The translations under genes were made by a program, and so were the position numbers. A stretch of 45,503 bases of DNA from Rhodothermaceae bacterium bin80 (GTDB taxonomy: Bacteria > Bacteroidota > Rhodothermia > Rhodothermales > Bin80). The stretch lies in NCBI GenBank assembly GCA_002238805.1, contig MPNB01000024.1, forward strand, positions 1 to 45,503. Reading direction: 5' to 3'. This document shows, piece after piece, positions 36,353-43,889 of the stretch (its first letter is position 1; each line of letters starts with the position of its first letter). The notes beneath the pieces are model-generated. The model saw only the letters and a list, made by a program, of their open reading frames with translations. It was not told the DNA's origin and ran no database searches.

Positions 36353-38463
36353 AAGTTCGTTTGAACCTATTGACCACATTCTGGGCCGCGGCCAGAAAAC
36401 TTCCATCCCGTCAGCAAACCAAGGTCCTCAAATTTGTTCACGAATATCCAGATAATCCGCGATCCAGTGGATTCAATTTTGAAAAAATACATGCGGCGGC
36501 AAGTGACAAGCTGCGCTCAATCAGATTGGATCAGAAATACCGAATAATTGCTCAACAGGAAAAGACCAACAACACAATCATTTGCCTGCATGTAGATGTA
36601 CATGATGCTGCTTACACCTGGGCACGCACGCATCGCTTTGAGAAGAATGAGCATACGGGCATATACCAAATTATTTCTGCCTCCAAAACTCAACCTATAC
36701 GTCCACCTAGTCCAGCAGAGCAAGATCTTTTCCACGCCTATCGCGATCGCCAACTGCTACGGTTGGGAGTGCCCAAGGAGAAACTGCAGCTGGTACGGAG
36801 CTTCAGCACCAATAATGATCTTGATGAGCATATCGATGCTCTCCCGGAAGACACTTGGATCATTCTCAACGATCTGGCAGACGGAGTCAGTTACGACGAT
36901 CTTGAACGGGAAATCGCAGCACTTGCTAAGAAATACACTTCTGATGATGAACTGGAACACCCCGAAAACAAACGCCAGTTTGTCACTATCACCGATGAGG
37001 ACCTCCAGAAAATGATTGATGCGCCACTATCCGAGTGGCGCATCTATTTGCATCCATCGCAGGAGCGCATTGTGAAGATGCGAGCAAATGGCCCGATACG
37101 GGTACTTGGCGGTGCGGGTACTGGCAAGACTGTCGTGGCTATGCATCGTGCACGCCATCTTGCAACTGAGGTCTTCCCGGAGGAAGATGACCGGATATTA
37201 TTCCTGGTTTTTAATAAAAATCTGGCGGCTGATATCTCTGATAACCTGAGGCGCATGTGTGCGCCAGACATTTTCGAACGGATTGACATCAACAATGTCG
37301 ATTCGTGGGTGGCACAGCAGGCGAATAAATTTGGGCTCTCCGGTACGATAACTTTCCAAAGACCAACCTTGGCCAAAGAAGCATGGAAAATGGCCCTGGA
37401 CCGTGAAGACGACCTATTGTTTTCAGAGCACTTTATCCGTGACGAGTTTGAAGCGGTGGTTGCAGCAGAGGGATTGCAATCCATTACGGAGTACCTGCGT
37501 GTTTCGCGCCGGGGCCGCGGAAGCAGGTTGACACGAGCAGCGCGTCGACAGCTCTGGGCCATCTTCGAGGCCTACCGAAATGAACTTGAAAAACTGAATA
37601 TTCGCGAACCCTCGGACATACGCTATCAACTTGCTAATAAACTCCGTGAATCTCCCCCGCGCTATCGCAGTATGGTCGTAGACGAAGCACAGGACATGAG
37701 CATGGCTACTCTTCGGATGATCCGAGCAATCGTACCTGAGGGACCAAACGATTTATTGCTTGCAGGAGATGCCCATCAACGCATATATGGCCGGCGTGTG
37801 ATTTTGTCCCGCTGCGGCATAAACATTCGAGGTAGAGGCCGTAGATTACGCATCAACTATCGTACACCGGAAAAAGTACGCCACTGGGCCGTTGGGTTCC
37901 TTGAGGGAATGCCTTACGATGATCTAAACGGAGGCCAGGATACCGTTAAAGGATATACTTCACTTATTCAAGGCGAAAAGCCACCTACTGTGCAACACTA
38001 CAAAACCCAACATGAAGAACAAGCGGAAGTTATTGAATATGTAAGAAAGCTGGCCAATAGTGAACAACTTGGTAATATCTGCCTCGTCGCTCCGTATAAC
38101 CATATTCTGGACCGTTATGAGGGGGCCTTCACAGCAAGTGGACTTGATGTCCGTAGACTCGGAAAGAGTAATGATATACTGGCACTCCCCGGTATACGTC
38201 TTGCTACAATGCACCGCGTTAAGGGGCTGGAATACGATCATATGATTGTAGCCGGTGTTAACAAAAATTATTTACCGGCTCCATATGCTCTGAGAAATGC
38301 GGAAGATGTGGTGGAGGAAAATGAGATATACCGTAAGGCCCGCTCCCTACTTTACGTCGCTTGCACACGCGCGCGAAAGTCGTTATTTATTTCCAGCTTT
38401 GGCGAGCGAAGTGAGCTTATAGACGATGTGATTCATCAAAGAGGCAAGCCGCCTTCCTTTTAG
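36349..38463 (+). CDS. UvrD/Rep-like helicase with N-terminal RelE-like domain
   Basis: 704 aa. Residues 1-95 resemble the RelE/ParE toxin fold (LPSRQQTKVLKFVHEY, KLRSIRLDQKYRIIAQ, VDVHDAAYTWA). A linker follows to about 230, then a superfamily-1A helicase core: Q-motif region HPSQERIV, Walker A GGAGTGKT (254-261), Walker B VVDEAQD (443-449), motif III GDAHQRIYGRR (473-483), motif V TMHRVKGLEYDHM (620-632), motif VI YVACTRARK (669-677). No 3'-5' exonuclease or UvrD C-terminal Tudor domain is seen. The ATG overlaps the stop of the giant helicase gene (ATGA), so the two proteins are made together and probably act together. RelE-UvrD fusions are widespread; the pairing is the notable part. Confidence 0.88.
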   Translation: MKVRLNLLTTFWAAARKLPSRQQTKVLKFVHEYPDNPRSSGFNFEKIHAAASDKLRSIRLDQKYRIIAQQEKTNNTIICLHVDVHDAAYTWARTHRFEKNEHTGIYQIISASKTQPIRPPSPAEQDLFHAYRDRQLLRLGVPKEKLQLVRSFSTNNDLDEHIDALPEDTWIILNDLADGVSYDDLEREIAALAKKYTSDDELEHPENKRQFVTITDEDLQKMIDAPLSEWRIYLHPSQERIVKMRANGPIRVLGGAGTGKTVVAMHRARHLATEVFPEEDDRILFLVFNKNLAADISDNLRRMCAPDIFERIDINNVDSWVAQQANKFGLSGTITFQRPTLAKEAWKMALDREDDLLFSEHFIRDEFEAVVAAEGLQSITEYLRVSRRGRGSRLTRAARRQLWAIFEAYRNELEKLNIREPSDIRYQLANKLRESPPRYRSMVVDEAQDMSMATLRMIRAIVPEGPNDLLLAGDAHQRIYGRRVILSRCGINIRGRGRRLRINYRTPEKVRHWAVGFLEGMPYDDLNGGQDTVKGYTSLIQGEKPPTVQHYKTQHEEQAEVIEYVRKLANSEQLGNICLVAPYNHILDRYEGAFTASGLDVRRLGKSNDILALPGIRLATMHRVKGLEYDHMIVAGVNKNYLPAPYALRNAEDVVEENEIYRKARSLLYVACTRARKSLFISSFGERSELIDDVIHQRGKPPSF

Positions 38464-38523
38464 AAAGCGCATAACTGCCAGCGACAGCAGACATGCTCAG
38501 ACCTGCAGTAGATTGCGAGAAGA

Positions 38524-38590
38524 TGTGTATTCCGACCATGTGGGCCACTGATTCCGAGCCATGTGGGCCACCTATGTGTTGTTAACTAGA
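38524..38590 (+). repeat. Orphan IS21-type left end (copy A)
   Basis: Reads TGTGTATTCCGACCATGTGG then repeated ATTCCGAG/GTGGGCCAC units and TATGTGTTGTTAAC. The same blocks occur at 39928 in the same orientation and at 45213-45271 inverted. No istA or istB follows. Confidence 0.65.
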
Positions 38591-38707
38591 CACTCCTAGA
38601 CCCAAGTCTGCTTATATCTCTACTCCACAGAGTTCATTCACTTGATTTCTTAAAAAATGCAACATTAATTCTGTCGCACTCCGAACTTCCTAACCCTATC
38701 GCTGGGT

Positions 38708-39880
38708 TTATTTCGGGGTGACTGCTAATAATCCCCGTGAAGACATGAACTTCAGAATACAATATCGCATCAATCTCTCAAAGCCAATAAATTTAGGAGC
38801 TTTCTCTAAAATCTTAGCAAGTTTTGAATCAGCAACTATTGGTTTACCAAATTGGAGGTCATTGTGATTTCCAGAAGTATCTATCCACTTTCCAAAAGAT
38901 GCACCCGTATGAACATATTTACTGCGCAGATCATATGCTGCACGAATATTTTTATCTATATCCTCCGGCTCAAAGCGACGAACAAATTTCTTCTCAGATT
39001 CGGACGCTGTATAGAACGAATCATCCAGCAAAGAGCATAATGATTTCACAAAAACTTTCTTCACACTAGTAAAACGGTTGGATATTCTCTTTGCTATCTT
39101 GTCTCCCTCTTCAATCTTACTTCTTACGAGATCAAGATCTCTAAGAGTTTCTTCATCAAACATCTCTTCTTCTGAATATTGGAAGAAATTTGAGAGTATT
39201 TCCCCAGCTGTGATCAAATTTAGGTAACCAGTTTCTGGATCATATTCTGCATTCTGCAGCGCCCGCATATAGAATTTGCAGATAACTTGTACTCTTAGCA
39301 GAAGCTTCTCATCAACCCCAGGGTCAGGAAAAAGAACTTTCTCAATTAATGAAACTTGGTCGATATTTAAGGGTACTGGAAAGCAATTTCTTGGTTCGTG
39401 TGAATTGAACGGTAGCCTCGGGTCACAAATTCTGCTATATGCGGTGATATCAGGGATTTGATAACGTCCGTTCGCTTCCACTGAGCCATGGAGATCAAAC
39501 CTTTTTCCAAACAAGACAGACAAATAGGCACAGATAATCTCTCCGACGTAAGTATGATCTGGTATAACTGTGCCGGGCCTTTTCTCCACTGGCGGGGTCT
39601 CAAAAGCGACCATAAGCCCAGATCTAGAAAAAGGAGTTTCAAGCATACGAAAAATAGCGGACGAATCATAAATACTTGGCAAAGCATGGGTGATAACAAT
39701 GCTTTTGTTTTCATAGTGACCAACCATCCTGCTAGTGGTTGAAATAAGTATTTTCTGAACAGTTTCGTCTGGCCTTAGTCTGTTGTTGGATTCCGTCATA
39801 AGATTTGCCCCTTTAGACCGATAGTATTTTAATTTATCCGGTATTAAACTTTTTAGATCACCGCTGGAACTCTTAGACAC
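38708..39880 (-). CDS. Hypothetical protein with C-terminal HEPN (Apea-like) motif
   Basis: 390 aa, soluble and helical in its C-terminal half. Near the end it has AAYDLRSKYVHTGASFG, with R319-x4-H324, the R-x4-6-H motif of HEPN ribonucleases, in the sequence setting of Apea-like HEPN proteins. The N-terminal about 200 residues (IVITHALPSIYDSSAIF, TPPVEKRPGTVIPDHTY) match nothing I recognise. HEPN proteins of this sort often sit in defence loci and cleave RNA on activation. It is convergent with the helicase operon and flanked on both sides by orphan IS21-type ends, so it may have come as a cassette. An in-frame Met at residue 28 is an alternative start. Confidence 0.7.
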   Translation of the reverse strand: MSKSSSGDLKSLIPDKLKYYRSKGANLMTESNNRLRPDETVQKILISTTSRMVGHYENKSIVITHALPSIYDSSAIFRMLETPFSRSGLMVAFETPPVEKRPGTVIPDHTYVGEIICAYLSVLFGKRFDLHGSVEANGRYQIPDITAYSRICDPRLPFNSHEPRNCFPVPLNIDQVSLIEKVLFPDPGVDEKLLLRVQVICKFYMRALQNAEYDPETGYLNLITAGEILSNFFQYSEEEMFDEETLRDLDLVRSKIEEGDKIAKRISNRFTSVKKVFVKSLCSLLDDSFYTASESEKKFVRRFEPEDIDKNIRAAYDLRSKYVHTGASFGKWIDTSGNHNDLQFGKPIVADSKLAKILEKAPKFIGFERLMRYCILKFMSSRGLLAVTPK

Positions 39881-39927
39881 TGAGACAAACTATGAAAATT
39901 GGCGGAATTGCCCTGTCGTTCTTATGT

Positions 39928-40035
39928 TGCGTATTCCGACTGCACATCCCGACCATGTGGGACACCCATTCCGAGTGATGCGGAACACCATTCCGAGCGA
40001 AGTAGGCCACTTATGTGTTGTTAAACTGACCTTCA
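39928..40035 (+). repeat. Orphan IS21-type left end (copy B)
   Basis: Starts TGCGTATTCCGAC, contains CCGACCATGTGGGACACC, two further ATTCCGAG-type units (ATTCCGAGCGAAGTAGGCCA) and TATGTGTTGTTAAACTGA. Same orientation as copy A, inverse to copy C. The truncated DUF4276 frame ends just to its right. Confidence 0.65.
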
Positions 40036-40060
40036 TGATTTGGTGCAACCCCTGCTTAGC

Positions 40061-40255
40061 TCAAATGATAAACTTGCGTTTCGAAGGAATGTAGAGTACA
40101 CATTGTCCGCTGAGCGCACCGCCTTTTCCATGAGACGAAGTTGAGACGAGGCATAGTTGTGCAGACACTTCTTTCGGCCAGAGCTCACGATAGAGAAGTC
40201 TATTCACGAAAGTCTCTTTGGTTTGTCCTTTGCAGGCAATAATGATTGCCTTCAT
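40061..40255 (-). pseudogene. DUF4276 (Toprim-like) gene, truncated
   Basis: 64 codons: MKAIIIACKGQTKETFVNRLL then KGGALSG. This matches the N-terminus of DUF4276/RloB-like proteins (usually VEGQTEEAFV), which run to about 200 aa, so most of the gene is missing. The acidic residues of EGQTE, expected metal ligands of the Toprim-like fold, are Lys here. The start lies 2 bp after the AAA ATPase stop; ATPase-DUF4276 is a familiar pair in defence loci. Homology ends at about 40100, next to IS21-type end B. Confidence 0.65.
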
Positions 40256-40257
40256 GG

Positions 40258-41400
40258 TCAGGGTCTGCCGCCAAGCACATTCATTTTCCAGAGGTCGCCG
40301 AGCGTATAGTCTTCAAGCCAACTGGCAAGAGACTTCGAATCCAACCTTCTAAAAATGGATTTTTCATTCTTGCGATCGATAACCACGATATCTTCGGGTT
40401 CAAAATGACTTACCAGTTCCGCGGATTGCGTTGAGATAACAACCTGTTGCAGGTCGGCTGCCTGCTGAATCATCTCGGCCAGCAGCGTCAATGTGAATGA
40501 ATGCAATCCTAGTTCGGGCTCGTCAATAAGAATGAGGTTTGGCCGAAGGTTTTCCGGTTGATTTAACAAAGTAGCGAGACAGATGAAACGCAATGTACCA
40601 TCTGAGAATTGTCGGGGACCAAACAGTCTGTCCGGGTCTTCCCCTGCCTCAAACCATTCAAGACTCATCTTGTCGCCCGGGTTCTTACGATAGACAAAAT
40701 CTTCGAAAAACGGAGCCGCGAGGCGGACTACATCTCTGATCCTTCTATAGTGGTTGGGGTGATGTTCACGGAGATAGCGCAGAAAAGGTGCTAGGTTCCC
40801 CGCGTCCGGTCTCAGCCGAAGGTTGTCGGGTACGTCTGACAAAAGCCGCACCTGAGCCGTATCACTCATATCCTGGAAATGAAACACGCGCCACTGCTTC
40901 ATATCTGGTATAACATAGGATGCAAATTTTCCATGTGGTATGTGAGCCACAAAGGATTCGCTATTTCCTCCGGGCCACACGGAGGCATTGGACGTTGCTC
41001 TGAAACCGCCGGTGTGAAAATCAAAAGGGTTGAACTCCGCAGGGGCGAAATCTACATCGACTCCTGGGAAGAGCTTCTCGCTGGAGAAGGCTACTGAGTC
41101 AGCCGTCGGTTCAAGCGAAAATTCGTACGCGTAGCGGTTGTTTTCAAATAACAGGGCTACTTCAAGCCTTGAAGTTAGTTTTCGTCCTCCGAATAGCAAT
41201 GCATCCGGGCCACCCTCGTTTTTGACAAAAAGCTGAAGGCGCCTCCGCGAAAGAGCAGAAAGCATTTCAAACAGACTCAGAAGATTACTTTTTCCGGCTC
41301 CATTGGCACCGATCAGTATGTTCAGGGGTTTTAGTTCGAAATTTTCGAGCTTACAAATTGACTTGAAACCGCGGACGGAAAAATGCTTTATGTGGGGCAT
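40258..41400 (-). CDS. AAA family ATPase (AAA_21/OLD-like)
   Basis: 380 aa from ATG 41400 (MPHIKHFSVRGFKSICKL); the frame opens 87 bp earlier but homology starts here. It is an SMC/ABC-like ATPase: Walker A GANGAGKS (31-38), a signature-like FSDGTLRFICLATLL, Walker B LILIDEPELGLH, and VVISTQSAELVSHF after it. The insert between the halves has no coiled coil. Proteins of this type pair with DUF4276 or Toprim nucleases as phage sensors (as in OLD, PARIS and RloB-like contexts). The partner gene directly downstream is truncated, so the system is probably inactive or the ATPase works alone. Confidence 0.88.
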   Translation of the reverse strand: MPHIKHFSVRGFKSICKLENFELKPLNILIGANGAGKSNLLSLFEMLSALSRRRLQLFVKNEGGPDALLFGGRKLTSRLEVALLFENNRYAYEFSLEPTADSVAFSSEKLFPGVDVDFAPAEFNPFDFHTGGFRATSNASVWPGGNSESFVAHIPHGKFASYVIPDMKQWRVFHFQDMSDTAQVRLLSDVPDNLRLRPDAGNLAPFLRYLREHHPNHYRRIRDVVRLAAPFFEDFVYRKNPGDKMSLEWFEAGEDPDRLFGPRQFSDGTLRFICLATLLNQPENLRPNLILIDEPELGLHSFTLTLLAEMIQQAADLQQVVISTQSAELVSHFEPEDIVVIDRKNEKSIFRRLDSKSLASWLEDYTLGDLWKMNVLGGRP

Positions 41401-41953
41401 GGGCTTCTCACTACAGACTTCAATGATCTTTCCAGAACCAGACGGTTCGGAAGCATAAGCAACACAATAAAAAGGTGGCACAGCCAAGCTGATACGGCAA
41501 CCCCCTGCTAGGCCGCGAGAATTGAGCGGAGGAAGTGTTTGTTCAATGCAAACCTCTTCGCAACATTAAAGCAGGGGAATCAACCACTAAGTTTACCAAC
41601 TCACTGTCTCTATTGTGTATTCAGATGAAATTGCCCACCTATTCAGATTGATGTTGCCATCTTGGGCAGGATTTTTTGGAGCGCTGTCTGACGACAGTTC
41701 CTAACTGTCGTTGGACACTTCCAGTTACCGATGCCAGTGAAACTCAACCTTAATGCCACTCACCACGCCAACATCCCTAAATGAAACATCCCACTATACG
41801 AGACTAGGGACATTATACCCCCAACACCGCACCATGGAAAGTGTCTTGCTTCAGATTACAGTTTATCTTGCCTCAAGCTTCCAAGGGCCACCTAAATTAG
41901 ATTGGAGTGTCTGCTTGAAGCCTGACTCGCCTATTGAAGTATTTGAGGATAGC
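41401..41953. other. Intergenic region between AAA ATPase and DUF3892 genes
   Basis: 553 bp without a convincing gene. It should hold the ATPase promoter (- strand, near 41410-41500). A perfect 9-bp hairpin lies at 41691-41711. The + strand frame at 41753-42076 overlaps the DUF3892 gene antisense and has no family features. Confidence 0.4.
41691..41711. repeat. Perfect 9-bp inverted repeat
   Basis: ACGACAGTT, CCT, AACTGTCGT. It lies downstream of the DUF2188/DUF3892 pair as transcribed, but no T-tract follows on either strand, so a terminator role is unproven; an operator is equally possible. Confidence 0.6.
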
Positions 41954-42232
41954 CTAATAGCAGTCGGGCAAGTCGTCCAGATTATTTCTGGCAGTTTGGT
42001 CTCTATCGGTTCTCAGATACTTACCGTATCGACCGTTCGCAACATGAATGCGGGTTTCCATGCCGTCGACCCATAAAACGTAATACTGATGGTGCCTCTG
42101 TTCTATATCATATATTGCATTAGCCTTAGATCTTGGAGACCAGCTTTCTCTACTATTGCAAAGTCCGAGAATATCTCCATCTCTATCCTTTTGGGTTGCA
42201 GTAACTTGTCTAGGCATGATAAATTTGCTCAT
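41954..42232 (-). CDS. DUF3892 family protein
   Basis: 92 aa from ATG 42232 (MSKFIMPRQVTATQKDRDG). The pattern fits DUF3892: VTATQKDRDGDILGL, a WSPRSKANAIYDIE helix, a YYVLWVDGMETRIHV strand pair, then YLRTDRDQTARNNLDDLP. Function unknown. The ORF could extend upstream to 42289 but that part overlaps the DUF2188 tail. It lies 22 bp downstream of the DUF2188 gene, and the two families often occur together in accessory regions. Confidence 0.72.
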   Translation of the reverse strand: MSKFIMPRQVTATQKDRDGDILGLCNSRESWSPRSKANAIYDIEQRHHQYYVLWVDGMETRIHVANGRYGKYLRTDRDQTARNNLDDLPDCY

Positions 42233-42254
42233 TTTGGATGAATGAAAATGTGTT

Positions 42255-42503
42255 TCAGTGTTCTGAATCCTTTGGAGGATTGGGATCACGACCAGGATGA
42301 ATCGTATCCTTGCTTCTTATTCTGCCGTTGCGTCCCTTGGTAGTAAGTTCACCGCCGCCTTGATTTGCTAGCATCTGCCTAGCGGCTTCTATGGCATCCC
42401 TTTGCGTATCGTGAATGCTGGAAGCTCTCTGCCGATCATTTCTCTTGTTTTCCCATTTTCCGTCTGACCGACGAGAAATGGTCCGATCTTGTGGTTTGCT
42501 CAT
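42255..42503 (-). CDS. DUF2188 family protein
   Basis: 82 aa from ATG 42503 (MSKPQDRTISRRSDGKWENK). Fits DUF2188: a first strand pair with KWENKRNDRQRASSIHDTQRD, helix AIEAARQMLANQGGGE, then ELTTKGRNGRIRSKDTI. Strongly basic and polar, cytoplasmic. Function unknown. First gene of a two-gene unit with the DUF3892 gene. The region upstream to 42719 shows no gene and should carry the promoter. Confidence 0.75.
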   Translation of the reverse strand: MSKPQDRTISRRSDGKWENKRNDRQRASSIHDTQRDAIEAARQMLANQGGGELTTKGRNGRIRSKDTIHPGRDPNPPKDSEH

Positions 42504-42798
42504 AGCTGATTTATTACAAATGCTCGGAAGACAAGCGAGCAAGAGATATGCCAACCCTGGATGGTAGGACAAAATGGCACTTTCGTAACGGTGAGTGTCA
42601 TTTTTTGTAGCCGGAGGTACATATTTGACGGTTGTGAGCCTTTTGAAGGGAAAACGGGGAACTGAGCCTAAAATGATCATCCTGTCAGGATAAGTGGCTA
42701 AAATGGGTTCCGCCCAATGGGCATTGTTTCATTGTAAGTTGAAATATTTTGGCGAATATAACCGGTTGGTCCCCAACCTTTCACCTTAAAATGGAACG

Positions 42799-43830
42799 AT
42801 GACTTACTCAGCCCCCCTTGTTGAACTGGATGAAACTTTGCGTCAAGCCGGAGATTCTGGTCGCCAGTTACGGCTCTATCTTTTACGACATTTTAGTGAA
42901 CTGCTGCGGCAGTTGGCGTGTAATCTGGACGCGGGCAATTTGGAAGCGAGCGCTCCAGAAGAATCAACTGTGGAATCCAGTACCGATACAGCAGAGCAAG
43001 TTCCAGCCCCGTCCGTGCTCTCGCTTTCTGAATACGGGGACGAAGCAGCCTTGCACAAGGTTCGTATGGAAGCATTGGAGGTGTTTGATACCCGCCGGTT
43101 TGACGGCGAGGAGTATGTGACTTTATGGGTAGATGTGTGCCAGTTGTGGGGTCGTCCCTTTCTCTTGTGCATGGCCGCCACGTTGGACGGCTATCGGCAT
43201 GTATTGGGGTTTGTTGAATCCTCTACGCAGAATCTTGCTTCGGTGCGAGGGCTCTTTCAAGGTTTGCTGGATCGTGGTTTATCCCTAGACCAGGGGTTGC
43301 TTTGTATCACCCCGGGAACGGCGAGTCTTTCCCGGGTCCTGACCGAATGTTTTGGCCAACAGATCCGACTTCAGCATTGTCAGATGCACAAGCGCGCCCG
43401 GGTGATCAGCTATCTTGCAACCCCAGAACAACGTTTGATCCAGGGCGCGAGGACCCGTGCATTTGTCATTCCCGATCTGGCGTTGGCGCGCGCGTCTCTG
43501 CTACAGATTCATGCACAGTTACAGAAATGTAATCGTTCGGCAGCCCAGTGGCTGTTGCGGGACCTGGACCTGTCGCTGACCTTGCACCACAGTGGCGTCT
43601 ATGACCGATTGAGTCGCAATTTGCGAAGTACGCGGTGCATTGTGCGTGTGGTGCAGCAGCTGAATCGGCGATTACGAGGGGTGCGCCATTGGCTTGCGCC
43701 GGCCTCGCGTCGCGCCCAGTTCGCGCTTCTGCTGTTGGAGACGGAAATGCGTATGCGCCGACTTGCGCACGCATCGTATCTTTCCATCATGTGGGACGCC
43801 TTGTTTGCTGAGGGTCCAGATCAGACCTGA
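42799..43830 (+). CDS. Dead paralogue of the IS256-like transposase
   Basis: 343 aa. Residues about 100-330 align without large gaps to the transposase encoded 60 bp downstream: YVTLWVDVCQLWGRPFLLC against YVMLMFDATKIQNKHILIC, VLGFVESSTQN against FLGFVELSTEN, QGLLCITPG against HGLLCVMDG, LQHCQMHKRARV against IQRCMWHKRENV. The first catalytic Asp is kept (D112), the second is Pro (P172) and the Glu is Val (V282). The N-terminal 100 residues are not like the DNA-binding part of the transposase. The frame is intact, unlike its partner. Probably an accessory or regulatory protein of the element (inference). Confidence 0.75.
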   Translation: MTYSAPLVELDETLRQAGDSGRQLRLYLLRHFSELLRQLACNLDAGNLEASAPEESTVESSTDTAEQVPAPSVLSLSEYGDEAALHKVRMEALEVFDTRRFDGEEYVTLWVDVCQLWGRPFLLCMAATLDGYRHVLGFVESSTQNLASVRGLFQGLLDRGLSLDQGLLCITPGTASLSRVLTECFGQQIRLQHCQMHKRARVISYLATPEQRLIQGARTRAFVIPDLALARASLLQIHAQLQKCNRSAAQWLLRDLDLSLTLHHSGVYDRLSRNLRSTRCIVRVVQQLNRRLRGVRHWLAPASRRAQFALLLLETEMRMRRLAHASYLSIMWDALFAEGPDQT

Positions 43831-43889
43831 GGATTTGCGCCCGGACCTAGACGTTTTTTTCATTCCCTACTCACAAACCTACATTACGG

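Noticed and set aside
30152..38463. Helicase pair as a DISARM system
   Set aside because: No PLD protein, separate DUF1998 protein or methyltransferase is present, and the helicase is much longer than DrmA.
41753..42076. 107-codon + strand frame
   Set aside because: Its second half is antisense to the DUF3892 gene, which has family support; the first half has no recognisable features.
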